Shown one piece after another: positions 10,678-19,531 of a stretch of 64,000 nt of DNA (position 1 is its first letter; every line of letters starts with the position of its first letter). The notes under the pieces are model-generated. The model saw only the letters and a program-made list of their open reading frames with translations. It was not told the origin of the DNA and did not search any database. Origin of the DNA: UMGS1519 sp050951005 (lineage in GTDB: Bacteria > Actinomycetota > Coriobacteriia > Coriobacteriales > Eggerthellaceae). The stretch is from NCBI GenBank assembly GCA_050951005.1, contig JBMNIP010000002.1, forward strand, positions 496,001-560,000. The letters are read 5' to 3'. Made by a program: the position numbers and the translations under genes.

Positions 10678-11910
10678 CTAGGGTGCCACCTCGCCCGAGA
10701 CCAGCGCATCGGTTTCGCGCGCGATGCGCATCTCCTCATCGGTCGTGACAACGCAGATCTTGATGGGCGAATCATCCACCGAGACAATCCGGTTCACGCC
10801 GATGGCGCCCGAAACCTGGTTCTTCTCTTGATCGAGGATCATGCCCATATGGGCCAACCCGTCGAAGATCCGCTTGCGCAGCTCGGCGCTGTTCTCGCCG
10901 ATTCCCGCCGTCATGACGACCGCATCGGTCCGGGTCATAGCCGCGTAATAGGAGCCGATGGCCTTCTGCACCTTGTACACGTACATCTGGACGGCCAATT
11001 CGCAGTTCTCGTCCCCTTCTTTGGCGGCTTCCAGCACCTCGCGCATATCGCTCGAACGCCCCGAGATTCCCAGAATGCCCGAATCGCGGTTCAGGATACT
11101 GTCCATCTGGTCGTAGGTCAGGTTCTCGCGTCGCATGATGTACGTGACGATTGCGGGGTCGATCGACCCGCTGCGCGTCGCCATCATAAGACCGTCAAGC
11201 GGCGTGAACCCCATTGTGGTATCAATCGATTTCCCGTGGTTCACTGCGGTGATGCTGCCGCCGCTTCCCAGATGGCAGGTGATCAGGCCCAGATCCTGCA
11301 GGGGGCGTCCGATCAGGTTGGCTGCCTGCTGCGCCGCGTAGCGGTGCGAGGTGCCATGCGCGCCGTACCGGCGGATGTGGTACTGCGTGTAATAGCGCAT
11401 GGGCAGAGGGTACATGTAGGCTTTCGGCGGCATCGTCGCATGGAATGCGGTGTCGAACACGGCCACCTGCGGCGTGTCCGGCATCTTCTTGTGGCTGTAG
11501 GCAATGCAGGCCGATGCGGGCGGATTGTGCAGCGGAGCCAATTCACCGCACTTCTTGATCTTGGCGAATGCGTCGTCGTCTATGATGACCGAATGGGTGA
11601 AGCATTCGCCGCCGGACACGATGCGGTTGCCGATGGCGTCGATATCGGAAAGCGAGCGGATGGGCGATTCCTCATCGGTGGTCAGCTTCTGCAACAGCCG
11701 CTCGAATGCTTGCGTGATGTCCATGTCGGGAATCGACTCGATGCTCTTGGCCTTCTCCCCCGTTTTCTCGTCGATATAGGTGACCAGCTGGTCGGCCAAG
11801 GGGGTGCCGATGCGCTCGGCGAGCGACTTCATCAGGCAGATTTTGCCATCGGTCTGGATAAGCTGGCATTTCAGCGTCGAACTACCGGCATTCACTACCA
11901 AAACGATCAT
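10678..11910 (-). CDS. ackA: Acetate kinase
   Basis: Converts acetyl phosphate and ADP to acetate and ATP, the main substrate-level phosphorylation step of many anaerobes. All family marks are present in 410 residues: N-terminal NAGSSTLK phosphate loop, VFDTAFHATMP with the catalytic His/Asp region, HLGSGGSIT adenosine loop, and TAGIGENS near the C-terminus. The ATG is preceded by AAAGGAG. Its usual partner pta (phosphotransacetylase) is not adjacent and not in the window, so acetyl phosphate must come from a distant gene. Confidence 0.97.
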   Translation of the reverse strand: MIVLVVNAGSSTLKCQLIQTDGKICLMKSLAERIGTPLADQLVTYIDEKTGEKAKSIESIPDMDITQAFERLLQKLTTDEESPIRSLSDIDAIGNRIVSGGECFTHSVIIDDDAFAKIKKCGELAPLHNPPASACIAYSHKKMPDTPQVAVFDTAFHATMPPKAYMYPLPMRYYTQYHIRRYGAHGTSHRYAAQQAANLIGRPLQDLGLITCHLGSGGSITAVNHGKSIDTTMGFTPLDGLMMATRSGSIDPAIVTYIMRRENLTYDQMDSILNRDSGILGISGRSSDMREVLEAAKEGDENCELAVQMYVYKVQKAIGSYYAAMTRTDAVVMTAGIGENSAELRKRIFDGLAHMGMILDQEKNQVSGAIGVNRIVSVDDSPIKICVVTTDEEMRIARETDALVSGEVAP

Positions 11911-12129
11911 GGGAGCTCCTTTCCCATCCGTTTGCCCTGGAGGCGATACGAGCCGCGCGGCCGCAATCGAGTCCTTACCCCTTCAGTTCATTCTAGCGGT
12001 TGCCAGACAGCGGAGAGGAAACATCGAATAGATTTCGATTTGGCAGATCTGGCAATAGGCACACGGCGAGACCGGGAGGAACGGCAAGGCCGGTACAACA
12101 GGGCATACGGACGGGTTGGAATCTGCTCA

Positions 12130-14121
12130 CTAGGCCCGATTGGGCGCTTTCTTCAGGAAGGCGCTCATCAGGCTGCGGTTCACGTCGGTGCGGCTGACCG
12201 TGCCGACCAACCTTCCGCGCTCGAGCACCGGCAGCTTCTTGATGCGCCGTTCGCCGAGCACCGCGCACACGCGCTCGATGGAGGTATCGGCCTCTACGGA
12301 GACGACCTGGTGAGTGGCCACATCCATGACATTTGCCGTCATCAGATGCTTAAGGCGGTTGTCGAAGCTCACATCATCGGCGAACACCGACAGGCTGTAT
12401 GTCAGGTCGAGCACCGGCTGCCCCTGGTCGGCAAGGCTCTTCATGATGTCGCCGTCGGAAATGAAACCGATCACACGGTTGCGATCATCCACAATCGGAA
12501 GACCGCTGGTACCGTGTTCGAGCATCTGCTGGATGGCCTCGTAAACCGTTTGCCCTTGGTGCACGGTATACACATCGCGTTGCATGACCGAGGAAAGCGA
12601 AAGCGCCTGCGGTGCAGCCGTCTCCGCCTTCGGCGCCCGGGCAGCCGCCTTCACCGCATGGCGTGCATAGAAGAATGCGAGCACGGTACCCACGATGCCG
12701 ATGCCCGTCGCCACCACCGAAGTCGAAGCGAACCCGCTGGCCACGGCTTGCGCGGCCGTTGCCCCCTGCGCCATCGCAGCATTCTCGGAAGAGGACAGGA
12801 TTCCCATGTACAGCGATGGGCCGACGCAAGCCGCCACCTGGATGAAGACGCTCATCAAGGTGACGCCGTGGGCATTCAGGTCGCGCGGGATCTGCTTCAG
12901 GCCGGAAGTCTGGGACGGGCTCATGACCAGGCCGACTCCCGCATACACCACACAGGCACCGGCTACGACAAGGGCTATGCGGATATCAGCAGCAACAGCC
13001 ACGATGAACGCCATGCCCACCGCAATCAGCAGGAAGCCGAACGGCAGCAGCGGCCATTCGCCCTTGCGGTCCATCGTGCGGCCCCCGACCAACGCAGTCG
13101 CCGCGTTCACCAGGATCGGAATCAGCACCAGCACACCGGCGACCAGGGCGGTCATCCCCGCCGCACCCTCGAAATACAGCGGCAGCAGCACGCTGAGCGA
13201 GAACGTGGTCATCATGGAGAAGACCACGAGCACGCATGCCACCGAGAATGCGGGCGTGCGCATCGGAGTCAGATTCAGATACGGTACCTTGAGCATGCGC
13301 TGGCGACGGGCGAAGAGGGCGATAAGGACAAGGCACGCCGCAACCAACGCCACAGTGAGACCCGGGTTGCTCATGATCTCGATCAGCCCGAAGATCAGAC
13401 AGGTCAGGCCGCCGGCAGCGAGCACCAGGCTCAACGTATCGAATGAGATCCGCTTGGTCTCGCCCAACGGACGGACGAAGAATGCTCCGAGAACCATCAG
13501 CAGCGCAACGACCACCACCGTGGGCAAGAACATGCTGCGCCAGCCGAAAAAGGTCACCATCAAGCCGGAAACCACCGGGCCGAAAGCCGGTCCGAAGGTA
13601 ATGCAGCAGCTGCCGATGGACAGATAGGTGCCCAACTGCTTACGTGGGGCAACCATGAACACGGTGTTCATCATGGTAGGGATGAAAATGCCCGTGCCGA
13701 TGGCCTGGAACAGGCGCGCCACCAGCAGCACGGCGAAGTTAGGGGCGAAAAGGTCGACAACCGAACCAGCCAAGAGGATAATCGAGCCCCCGTAGAATAC
13801 CTGGGGCAGGGTAAATCGGCGCAGCAGGAAGGCCACCGTCGTCACGACGACGGCGGTAACCATCATGTAGCCGGTAACCAGCCACTGTGCGGTCAGGGAG
13901 TCCACAGAGAACTCGGCCATGATGTCCATCAGGCCGACGTTGATGATGTTCTCGTTGAAGGCGGCGATGAAAGATGTACCGAACAGGACCGCCAGCAGCG
14001 CCTTCCCGTTGATCTTCCGTCCTTCCTCAGACTGGGACAATGCCGCCTGCGCGTCGCGCATCTTCTCCACAGCGCTTGGCCGGGTCCATTGCTCCTGTGT
14101 TTGCCGTTCCTGTTCTGCCAT
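12130..14121 (-). CDS. DHA2-type MFS exporter fused to a C-terminal CBS pair
   Basis: A 14-helix drug:H+ antiporter (DHA2 type) fills residues about 40-510, with motif-C-like sequence SIGSCCITFGPAFGPVVSG. The last 130 residues are different: two tandem CBS domains (MQRDVYTVHQG...GLPIVDD...GFISDGDIM and MTANVMDVATHQVVSV...KKLPVL...GTVSRTDVN), which in other proteins bind adenine nucleotides and gate activity. This fusion is unusual for an exporter. The ATG at 14121 was chosen because a GAGGAG box is close upstream and the longer frame would read through a terminator-like hairpin. A 34-codon upstream frame (14130-14234) spans that hairpin. Confidence 0.85.
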   Translation of the reverse strand: MAEQERQTQEQWTRPSAVEKMRDAQAALSQSEEGRKINGKALLAVLFGTSFIAAFNENIINVGLMDIMAEFSVDSLTAQWLVTGYMMVTAVVVTTVAFLLRRFTLPQVFYGGSIILLAGSVVDLFAPNFAVLLVARLFQAIGTGIFIPTMMNTVFMVAPRKQLGTYLSIGSCCITFGPAFGPVVSGLMVTFFGWRSMFLPTVVVVALLMVLGAFFVRPLGETKRISFDTLSLVLAAGGLTCLIFGLIEIMSNPGLTVALVAACLVLIALFARRQRMLKVPYLNLTPMRTPAFSVACVLVVFSMMTTFSLSVLLPLYFEGAAGMTALVAGVLVLIPILVNAATALVGGRTMDRKGEWPLLPFGFLLIAVGMAFIVAVAADIRIALVVAGACVVYAGVGLVMSPSQTSGLKQIPRDLNAHGVTLMSVFIQVAACVGPSLYMGILSSSENAAMAQGATAAQAVASGFASTSVVATGIGIVGTVLAFFYARHAVKAAARAPKAETAAPQALSLSSVMQRDVYTVHQGQTVYEAIQQMLEHGTSGLPIVDDRNRVIGFISDGDIMKSLADQGQPVLDLTYSLSVFADDVSFDNRLKHLMTANVMDVATHQVVSVEADTSIERVCAVLGERRIKKLPVLERGRLVGTVSRTDVNRSLMSAFLKKAPNRA

Positions 14122-14167
14122 ACGTTCTGTCAGCTCCTCGCTCCCGCACCTATTACGGGCATTGCAT

Positions 14168-14198
14168 AAAAAAGGTCCGCAGCCAGACGGCTGCGGAC
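14168..14198 (-). promoter_or_regulatory. Terminator-like hairpin in the leader of the MFS-CBS exporter (candidate attenuator)
   Basis: On the minus strand a perfect 10-bp stem (GTCCGCAGCC / GGCTGCGGAC, 4-nt loop) is followed at once by six T residues, a textbook intrinsic terminator. It lies only about 45 nt before the exporter start and nearly 200 nt after pyrE. A short reading frame starting at ATG 14234 and ending at TGA 14130 crosses it. This fits ribosome-mediated attenuation of a drug-efflux gene, but the uORF has no strong Shine-Dalgarno, and simple termination of pyrE cannot be excluded. Confidence 0.5.
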
Positions 14199-14390
14199 AT
14201 GAGCGAGATCCGTTATGCGAGTAACCGTCGACATACGACAACTGGACTTACGTCGATGGACTACTCGTTGCGAGAGCTAATTGTAAGGGTTTTACCGGAA
14301 GGCCTCTGATGGTTTCCGCGGAAAGTTCACACGCGGCCCGGGGCGAACGTTCCAAGCCGGACGGACAAGGCGCCTTCCCCAAGCGAAGCC

Positions 14391-15074
14391 TTATTCCTTC
14401 ACCCCGTATCGATCGTAATAGGCATCGATTGCCGCTTTCAGCGTATCGTCGATGACCACCTTGCCACCCACCTCATGGTTGTAGAGAGCCTCCGTGACCT
14501 CGGCCATATTCACGATCGAGGCAGTTGGGAACCCGTACTTGTCGGACACCTCGTCGATGGCGGCTTTCTTGCCGCCCTTACCGACTTCCATGCGGTTCAG
14601 AGATACCATCAAGCCCTTGACCTCGACGTCTGCCGCCGCCATCAGCTTGGGATAGGTCTCGTCGATGGACTTGCCCGATGTCGTGACATCCTCGACCATA
14701 ACCACACGGTCGCCATCGGCAAGCTCGGCACCCAGCAGATTGCCCGCATCGGCGCCATGGTCCTTCGCCTCCTTGCGATCCGAGCAGTACCGCACCTCTT
14801 TGCCGTACAGGTCGTGGATGGCGATAGCCGTCACCACCGACAGCGGAATGCCCTTGTACGCCGGTCCGAAAACGATATCGAAATCCAGTCCGAAGCTGTC
14901 ATGGATCGCCTTTGCATAGAACTGCCCGAGCCGCTTCAGCTGGGAGCCGGTGACATAGGCACCGGCATTCATGAAGAACGGGGATTTTCGACCGGACTTC
15001 AGCGTGAACTCGCCGAATTTCAGTACTTCGCTCTCAACCATGAACTCAATGAACTCTTGTTTATACTGCTCCAT
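14391..15074 (-). CDS. pyrE: Orotate phosphoribosyltransferase
   Basis: Joins orotate and PRPP to form OMP in pyrimidine synthesis. The PRPP-binding motif VVMVEDVTTSGKSIDET is intact, and FGPAYKGIPLSVVTAIA and KSPFFMNAG match the type I phosphoribosyltransferase fold of PyrE. The ATG at 15074 is preferred over an in-frame ATG at 15098 because a GGAAGG box lies 7-8 nt before it; this gives 227 residues. Other pyr genes are absent nearby. It is divergent from the exporter at 15180, with about 105 bp between. Confidence 0.95.
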   Translation of the reverse strand: MEQYKQEFIEFMVESEVLKFGEFTLKSGRKSPFFMNAGAYVTGSQLKRLGQFYAKAIHDSFGLDFDIVFGPAYKGIPLSVVTAIAIHDLYGKEVRYCSDRKEAKDHGADAGNLLGAELADGDRVVMVEDVTTSGKSIDETYPKLMAAADVEVKGLMVSLNRMEVGKGGKKAAIDEVSDKYGFPTASIVNMAEVTEALYNHEVGGKVVIDDTLKAAIDAYYDRYGVKE

Positions 15075-15179
15075 TCCAAGCCCTTCCATCCTGGCCATGC
15101 GCCAGCAATATGCCGCCGATTGTGTTCATTATGCCTTAACGCATCTGCGTATCTTATTATCGCTGATAGAATCTAGCGC

Positions 15180-16646
15180 ATGGCCTGGAACGACAAACAG
15201 CACGGACAATCCCTCCCGGAAGCCGAGCGCAGAAACGGCTCCCTGGCCGGCCCCCGCACGCAATCGGACGCATCTTCGCCGGTCAAGCAGGAAAAATCAT
15301 CGTATCTGTCCTTCGCACTGATGACCATCGCCGCCACCTTCGGCGGGCTGACGCAGAACATCATGAACACGGCCCTGCCCTCGTTGATGAGCGACCTTGC
15401 CATCAGCGTCACCTCCGGGCAGCTGCTGACCACGCTTTTCCCGCTGTGTATGGGCGTGGTCATCCCGACTGTGGCATTCCTTTCCCGGCGCTTCTCATCG
15501 CGCAGCCTGGTATTGGCCTCGCTCGCACTGTTCATTGCCGGCTCGCTGACCATTGCGGTAAGCGAATCCTTCACGCTTATCGTGATCGGGCGCATCATGC
15601 AGGGCTGCGCCACGGGCATCCTGGTTCCGCTGGTTCAGGTGGTGGTCCTGGCCATATACCCGCAGGAGCGTTGGGGGCTGCTGATGGGCATCGTCGGTAT
15701 CGCCATGGGATTCGCCCCGAACATCGGCCCGACCATCGGAGGCGCCTTCACCGAATACCTGGGTTGGCGCAGCTGTTTCTGGTTCCTGACGATATTCAGC
15801 CTGGCGCTGCTGGTTGCCTGCCTGATCTGGTTCCATCCACGTGCCATAGCCGAGGAGAACCCTCCGCGCTTGGATATCGCAAGCCTGCTGCTGTCATCTG
15901 CCGGATTCGGCTGCCTACTCATGGGGTTCTCGAACGCCGCAAGTTACGGATTCTCCTCCCTTGAATCGGCGAGCTTCATAGTCATCGGCGCTATCGCCAT
16001 CGTCTTCTTCTGCCATCGGGAGCTGCATATTCCCAATCCCCTGCTTGACCTGCGCACGTTCAAGGACCGCAACTTCACAGTGGGTACCATCATGATCTGC
16101 CTGCTGTTCTGCGCATTCATCGGCATCACCCTCGTCATCCCGATGCAGCTTCAATCGGTCGAGCATTTCAGCGCACTCGACGCGGGACTCGTCCTGCTGC
16201 CGAGCTCGATTGTCGCAGCGATCATGAGCCCGCTCTCCGGTGCGCTGGTGGATCGCTTCGGGGCGCGTCCCGTCTCGCTGCTTGCTATCGTGGCGCTGAT
16301 TGGCGGCACTATCATGATTCTCGATCTGGGCCACTGCTCCGACCTGGGATGGATTGCCGGCGCCCAATGCGTGCGCCAGTTCGGAATCGCCTCTCTTATC
16401 ATGCCGCTGACCGTATGGAGCGTGCGTAAGCTGACCGGCCACATGACCGCCGACGGCACCACGGTCTCGAATGCGCTGCGCCAAGTGGCTGCCTCGCTGA
16501 GCACCGCCTTCATGGTGCTGCTGATGGCAGGCGGAACCGCGGGAGGGACGACGACGGCCGAGGGCGTGAATGCCGCCATGATGCTCTCGCTCGTGATGGC
16601 GGTTGCGATGTTCGTCATCGCGCTTGCAGCCCTTCGCGACGCGTAG
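15180..16646 (+). CDS. DHA2-type MFS drug exporter
   Basis: 488 residues with about 14 hydrophobic segments after a polar 40-residue N-terminus. Motifs typical of the DHA2 family are present: FLSRRFSSRSLVLAS (motif A position), IGRIMQGCATGILVPL, and motif C-like GIAMGFAPNIGPTIGG, characteristic of antiporters. Substrates are probably lipophilic drugs or metabolites; this is inference. No Shine-Dalgarno precedes the ATG. A TAGAAT box 7 nt upstream could be a -10 element, which would make the mRNA leaderless. A TATCGCTGATA dyad (15158-15168) overlaps this promoter region and may be an operator. Confidence 0.85.
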   Translation: MAWNDKQHGQSLPEAERRNGSLAGPRTQSDASSPVKQEKSSYLSFALMTIAATFGGLTQNIMNTALPSLMSDLAISVTSGQLLTTLFPLCMGVVIPTVAFLSRRFSSRSLVLASLALFIAGSLTIAVSESFTLIVIGRIMQGCATGILVPLVQVVVLAIYPQERWGLLMGIVGIAMGFAPNIGPTIGGAFTEYLGWRSCFWFLTIFSLALLVACLIWFHPRAIAEENPPRLDIASLLLSSAGFGCLLMGFSNAASYGFSSLESASFIVIGAIAIVFFCHRELHIPNPLLDLRTFKDRNFTVGTIMICLLFCAFIGITLVIPMQLQSVEHFSALDAGLVLLPSSIVAAIMSPLSGALVDRFGARPVSLLAIVALIGGTIMILDLGHCSDLGWIAGAQCVRQFGIASLIMPLTVWSVRKLTGHMTADGTTVSNALRQVAASLSTAFMVLLMAGGTAGGTTTAEGVNAAMMLSLVMAVAMFVIALAALRDA

Positions 16647-16834
16647 GGCAGGCGCGCTGCTACCGCCCAACCGCATGAAGCAACCGTTCATCGATGCCAT
16701 CGCCCCCGATGCCGCTTGCCGTTTCCTTTTTGCCATTCCGTTGGAATCCTGCCCGTTTCGCTGGTAATTGCGCAGCTTCGGTAAGAAACTAGGGCATTGC
16801 AACTCTGGGGAAAATATAGGAGGGTTCCTCTCAC

Positions 16835-18241
16835 ATGGGTAAATTATGGCGAACCTGGAACGAGATCAGCCTGATCAAGCGCATCCTCGTCTTCCTGGCC
16901 ATCGGCGTGATTCTCGCGCTCGTCTGCCCGGGCATCGAAGCCATCTCCGTGCTGGGCTCTGATATCTTCGTCGGCGCGCTGAAGGCAATTGCCCCCCTGC
17001 TGGTTCTGTTCTTGGTCAGCAGCTCGATGGCGAACGCCAAGGCAAATAAGAACATGGGCACCGTCATCGCCCTCTACATCATCAGCACCCTGGTAGCAGC
17101 CCTGGTCTCCGTCATCGTAAGCTCTCTGTTCCCCGTGCATCTGACGCTGCAGGCCGACACTTCGGGCAATACCGCCCCAAGCGGCATCGGCGAAGTGCTG
17201 AGCAACGTGGTCCTGGGCATTTTCATGAACCCGATCGACGCGCTGGTCAATGCAAAGTACCTGGCCATCCTGTTCTGGGCGCTCCTGCTGGGCATCGCCC
17301 TGCGCGCCACCGCTCCGACCACCCGCAAGGTATTCACCGACATGGCTGCCGCCATCAACCAGATCGTGCGCTGGATCATCAGCTTCGCGCCGATCGGCAT
17401 CATGGGCCTGGTATACGATGCGGTTTCCACCAGCGGCATGGAGATCTTCATCGAGTATGGACAGCTGATCGTAGTCCTCGTCGGCGTCATGCTCATCGTC
17501 GCACTGGTCACGAACCCGTTCCTGGTGTGGATCAACATCCATCAGAATCCATACCCCCTGGTATTCACCACCTTGAAGGACTCCGGCCTGTACGCATTCT
17601 TCACCCGCAGCTCTGCCGCAAACATCCCCATCAATATGGAGCTCTGCAATCGATTGGGTCTGAATAAGGACCTTTACAGCGTTTCGATTCCGCTGGGCGC
17701 AACCATCAACATGTGCGGCGCCGCGGTTACCATCTCCGTGATGACGATGATGGCCGCCTATACGTTGGGCATCACCGTCGACCCGATCACTGCCGTGATT
17801 CTCTGTGTGCTCGCCGCCGTTTCCGCTTGCGGGGCATCCGGGGTCCCAAGCGGCTCGCTGATGCTGATTCCGGTGGCCTGCTCGCTGTTCGGCATCGGCA
17901 ACGACCTGGCTATGCAGGTTGCAGCCGTCGGCTTCGTAATCGCCGTCATCCAAGACTCCTGTGAGACCTGCCTGAATTCCAGCTCCGATGTGCTGTTCGC
18001 TGCCACAGCGGAATTCCGCGATTGGCGCAAGCATGGTAAGCCCATCGTCATTCCCAAACATCCGGTGGGCTCCAACATCGAAGCGCTCGTAAGCGACAGC
18101 ATCTCCACCGGCAAGGAAACCGAGTCCCAAGCGAAAGCCGAAGAGGCCGATGCTTCCGGCGAAACGGCAGAGAAGGCCGATTTGGCCGCCGCCTCTACGG
18201 CAACTGACGCGGCGGAATCGGATACAGCTTCCAAAGAATAG
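16835..18241 (+). CDS. sstT: Serine/threonine:Na+ symporter, DAACS family
   Basis: Imports serine and threonine with sodium. The sequence matches SstT over residues 1-405: the N-terminal LWRTWNEISLIKRILVFL segment, FLVSSSMANAKAN, ILFWALLLGIALR, the re-entrant-loop serines in FTRSSAANIPINMELC, and SIPLGATINMCGAAVTI with the NMCG substrate/ion site. The last 60 residues form an acidic Ala/Glu/Ser tail absent from most SstT proteins. AGGAGGG precedes the ATG. A strong terminator follows. It stands alone between an exporter gene and a convergent LysR. Confidence 0.93.
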   Translation: MGKLWRTWNEISLIKRILVFLAIGVILALVCPGIEAISVLGSDIFVGALKAIAPLLVLFLVSSSMANAKANKNMGTVIALYIISTLVAALVSVIVSSLFPVHLTLQADTSGNTAPSGIGEVLSNVVLGIFMNPIDALVNAKYLAILFWALLLGIALRATAPTTRKVFTDMAAAINQIVRWIISFAPIGIMGLVYDAVSTSGMEIFIEYGQLIVVLVGVMLIVALVTNPFLVWINIHQNPYPLVFTTLKDSGLYAFFTRSSAANIPINMELCNRLGLNKDLYSVSIPLGATINMCGAAVTISVMTMMAAYTLGITVDPITAVILCVLAAVSACGASGVPSGSLMLIPVACSLFGIGNDLAMQVAAVGFVIAVIQDSCETCLNSSSDVLFAATAEFRDWRKHGKPIVIPKHPVGSNIEALVSDSISTGKETESQAKAEEADASGETAEKADLAAASTATDAAESDTASKE

Positions 18242-18263
18242 CCGTAAGCCCGCCGCTATACTG

Positions 18264-18298
18264 CGCCCCGCCTGCAATCAGCTGGCGGGGCGTTTTCT
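18264..18298 (+). terminator. sstT terminator
   Basis: Stem CGCCCCGCC / GGCGGGGCG followed by TTTTCTTTT, 22 bp after the sstT stop. Confidence 0.85.
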
Positions 18299-18344
18299 TT
18301 TCACGGCGCTTGAACTCAAAGACCATGGGAAGGCGAGATGCTTT

Positions 18345-18378
18345 CAAGAAAAAAGAGCCCCGCCAAGAGGCGGGGCTC
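18345..18378 (-). terminator. Terminator of the LysR gene at 18414
   Basis: Perfect 10-bp stem GAGCCCCGCC / GGCGGGGCTC with AAGA loop, followed on the minus strand by TTTTTTCTTG. Confidence 0.85.
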
Positions 18379-18413
18379 CTTCCGGTATCCGTTTCGCATT
18401 CCGGTCGGAAAAA

Positions 18414-19337
18414 CTATTTCTTCGCATTCGGCGTGTACTGGTTGACCGGGAAACTCTCCAGGAACTCGACCAGATCCTGCGCCACTGGAGAAAGCCGTGC
18501 ATCCGCCAGCTTCAGAATGCCGATATGGTAGAAGTCCTTGGCAGCCGGTTCATCGAGCGGAATAATCTTCAAATTGGGATAAGGCGCCAGCCCAGAGGTC
18601 AGCAAAACCAGTGCGGCAACCGGCTCGTTCGCCGCAATGCTGCCCAGCATGACCTCGTCATCGCTATCGCGATTCAGCTGCAGGTCGCGCGGACCATAGC
18701 CCAGATCATCCAGGAACTTGTCTATCGCGTTGCCGATAGCCGTGCCCTCGCGATAGGTGAAAACCTCTCTGCCGCGCAGGTCATCCATCGTCACGCTGCT
18801 ACGATTTGCCAGGGGATGCCCTTGGGTCACGGCCACTACCAGCTGCTGGCTGAACAGGGGCGTGAATGTGAACTCCTCGGTATTATGCCCTTCCGATGCG
18901 ATAGCGAACTCCAGATCGCCTTTGCGGATGCCCTCCATCAAATCCTTGGTTTGTGCTTGGGTAATACGCAGATCGATGAGCGAGCCGCGCTTTCGACGGT
19001 AGGCAAGCACCGCTGCCGGCAGGAAGTCGGCATGGACGGTGGCAATCGCGCCGAAACTCACGGTGCCGGACAGGCGGCCTTGGCGCTTCTTTATCGCGGC
19101 GATGCCCTCATCGAGCGTTCCCAAAGCCGCATCAACATACTCTTTGAATTCCTGACCCGCCTCGGTCAGCTGGACATTGCGACCCGATTTCTCAAACAGC
19201 TTCACGCCCAAGTCTTCCTCAAGCGCCGAAATGGCATGGGAAAGCGTCGGCTGAGATATGAACAGCTCCTTTGCTGCGCGCGTATAATGCTGCAGTTCAG
19301 CAAGTTTCCTGAAGTAATACAGCTGTGATAAGTTCAT
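18414..19337 (-). CDS. LysR-family transcriptional regulator
   Basis: 307 residues. The N-terminal winged helix-turn-helix is typical (MNLSQLYYFRKLAELQHYTRAAKELF, then SQPTLSHAISALEEDLGVKLFE). The periplasmic-binding-like effector domain follows from about residue 90. It is a paralogue of the LysR proteins at 44528 and 56430, which share the MNLS-LYYFR start and the RAAKELFISQPTLS helix. The target is unclear: it is convergent with sstT and lies downstream of larB with a 194-bp gap, which holds its own promoter. The co-inducer is unknown. Confidence 0.92.
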   Translation of the reverse strand: MNLSQLYYFRKLAELQHYTRAAKELFISQPTLSHAISALEEDLGVKLFEKSGRNVQLTEAGQEFKEYVDAALGTLDEGIAAIKKRQGRLSGTVSFGAIATVHADFLPAAVLAYRRKRGSLIDLRITQAQTKDLMEGIRKGDLEFAIASEGHNTEEFTFTPLFSQQLVVAVTQGHPLANRSSVTMDDLRGREVFTYREGTAIGNAIDKFLDDLGYGPRDLQLNRDSDDEVMLGSIAANEPVAALVLLTSGLAPYPNLKIIPLDEPAAKDFYHIGILKLADARLSPVAQDLVEFLESFPVNQYTPNAKK

Positions 19338-19531
19338 GTTGCAAATTCCTCATCTGGCTATATGCAATACATCTATACATATTACCTCACATTCATTCAG
19401 TCCATGCGTTAATCACCGCTTATTCTCAGAATCCCTGCTTTTCGTAATCGGACTCTATATCCTGCCCGCAGGAGCTCGGTACACGGAAAGCACCACGATC
19501 GAAGCAACGAGACGGTTCCCTACGGGGATGG

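Noticed and set aside
10828..13446. An 872-codon plus-strand frame antisense to ackA and the MFS-CBS gene
   Set aside because: Same high-GC shadow effect; no ribosome site or domain.
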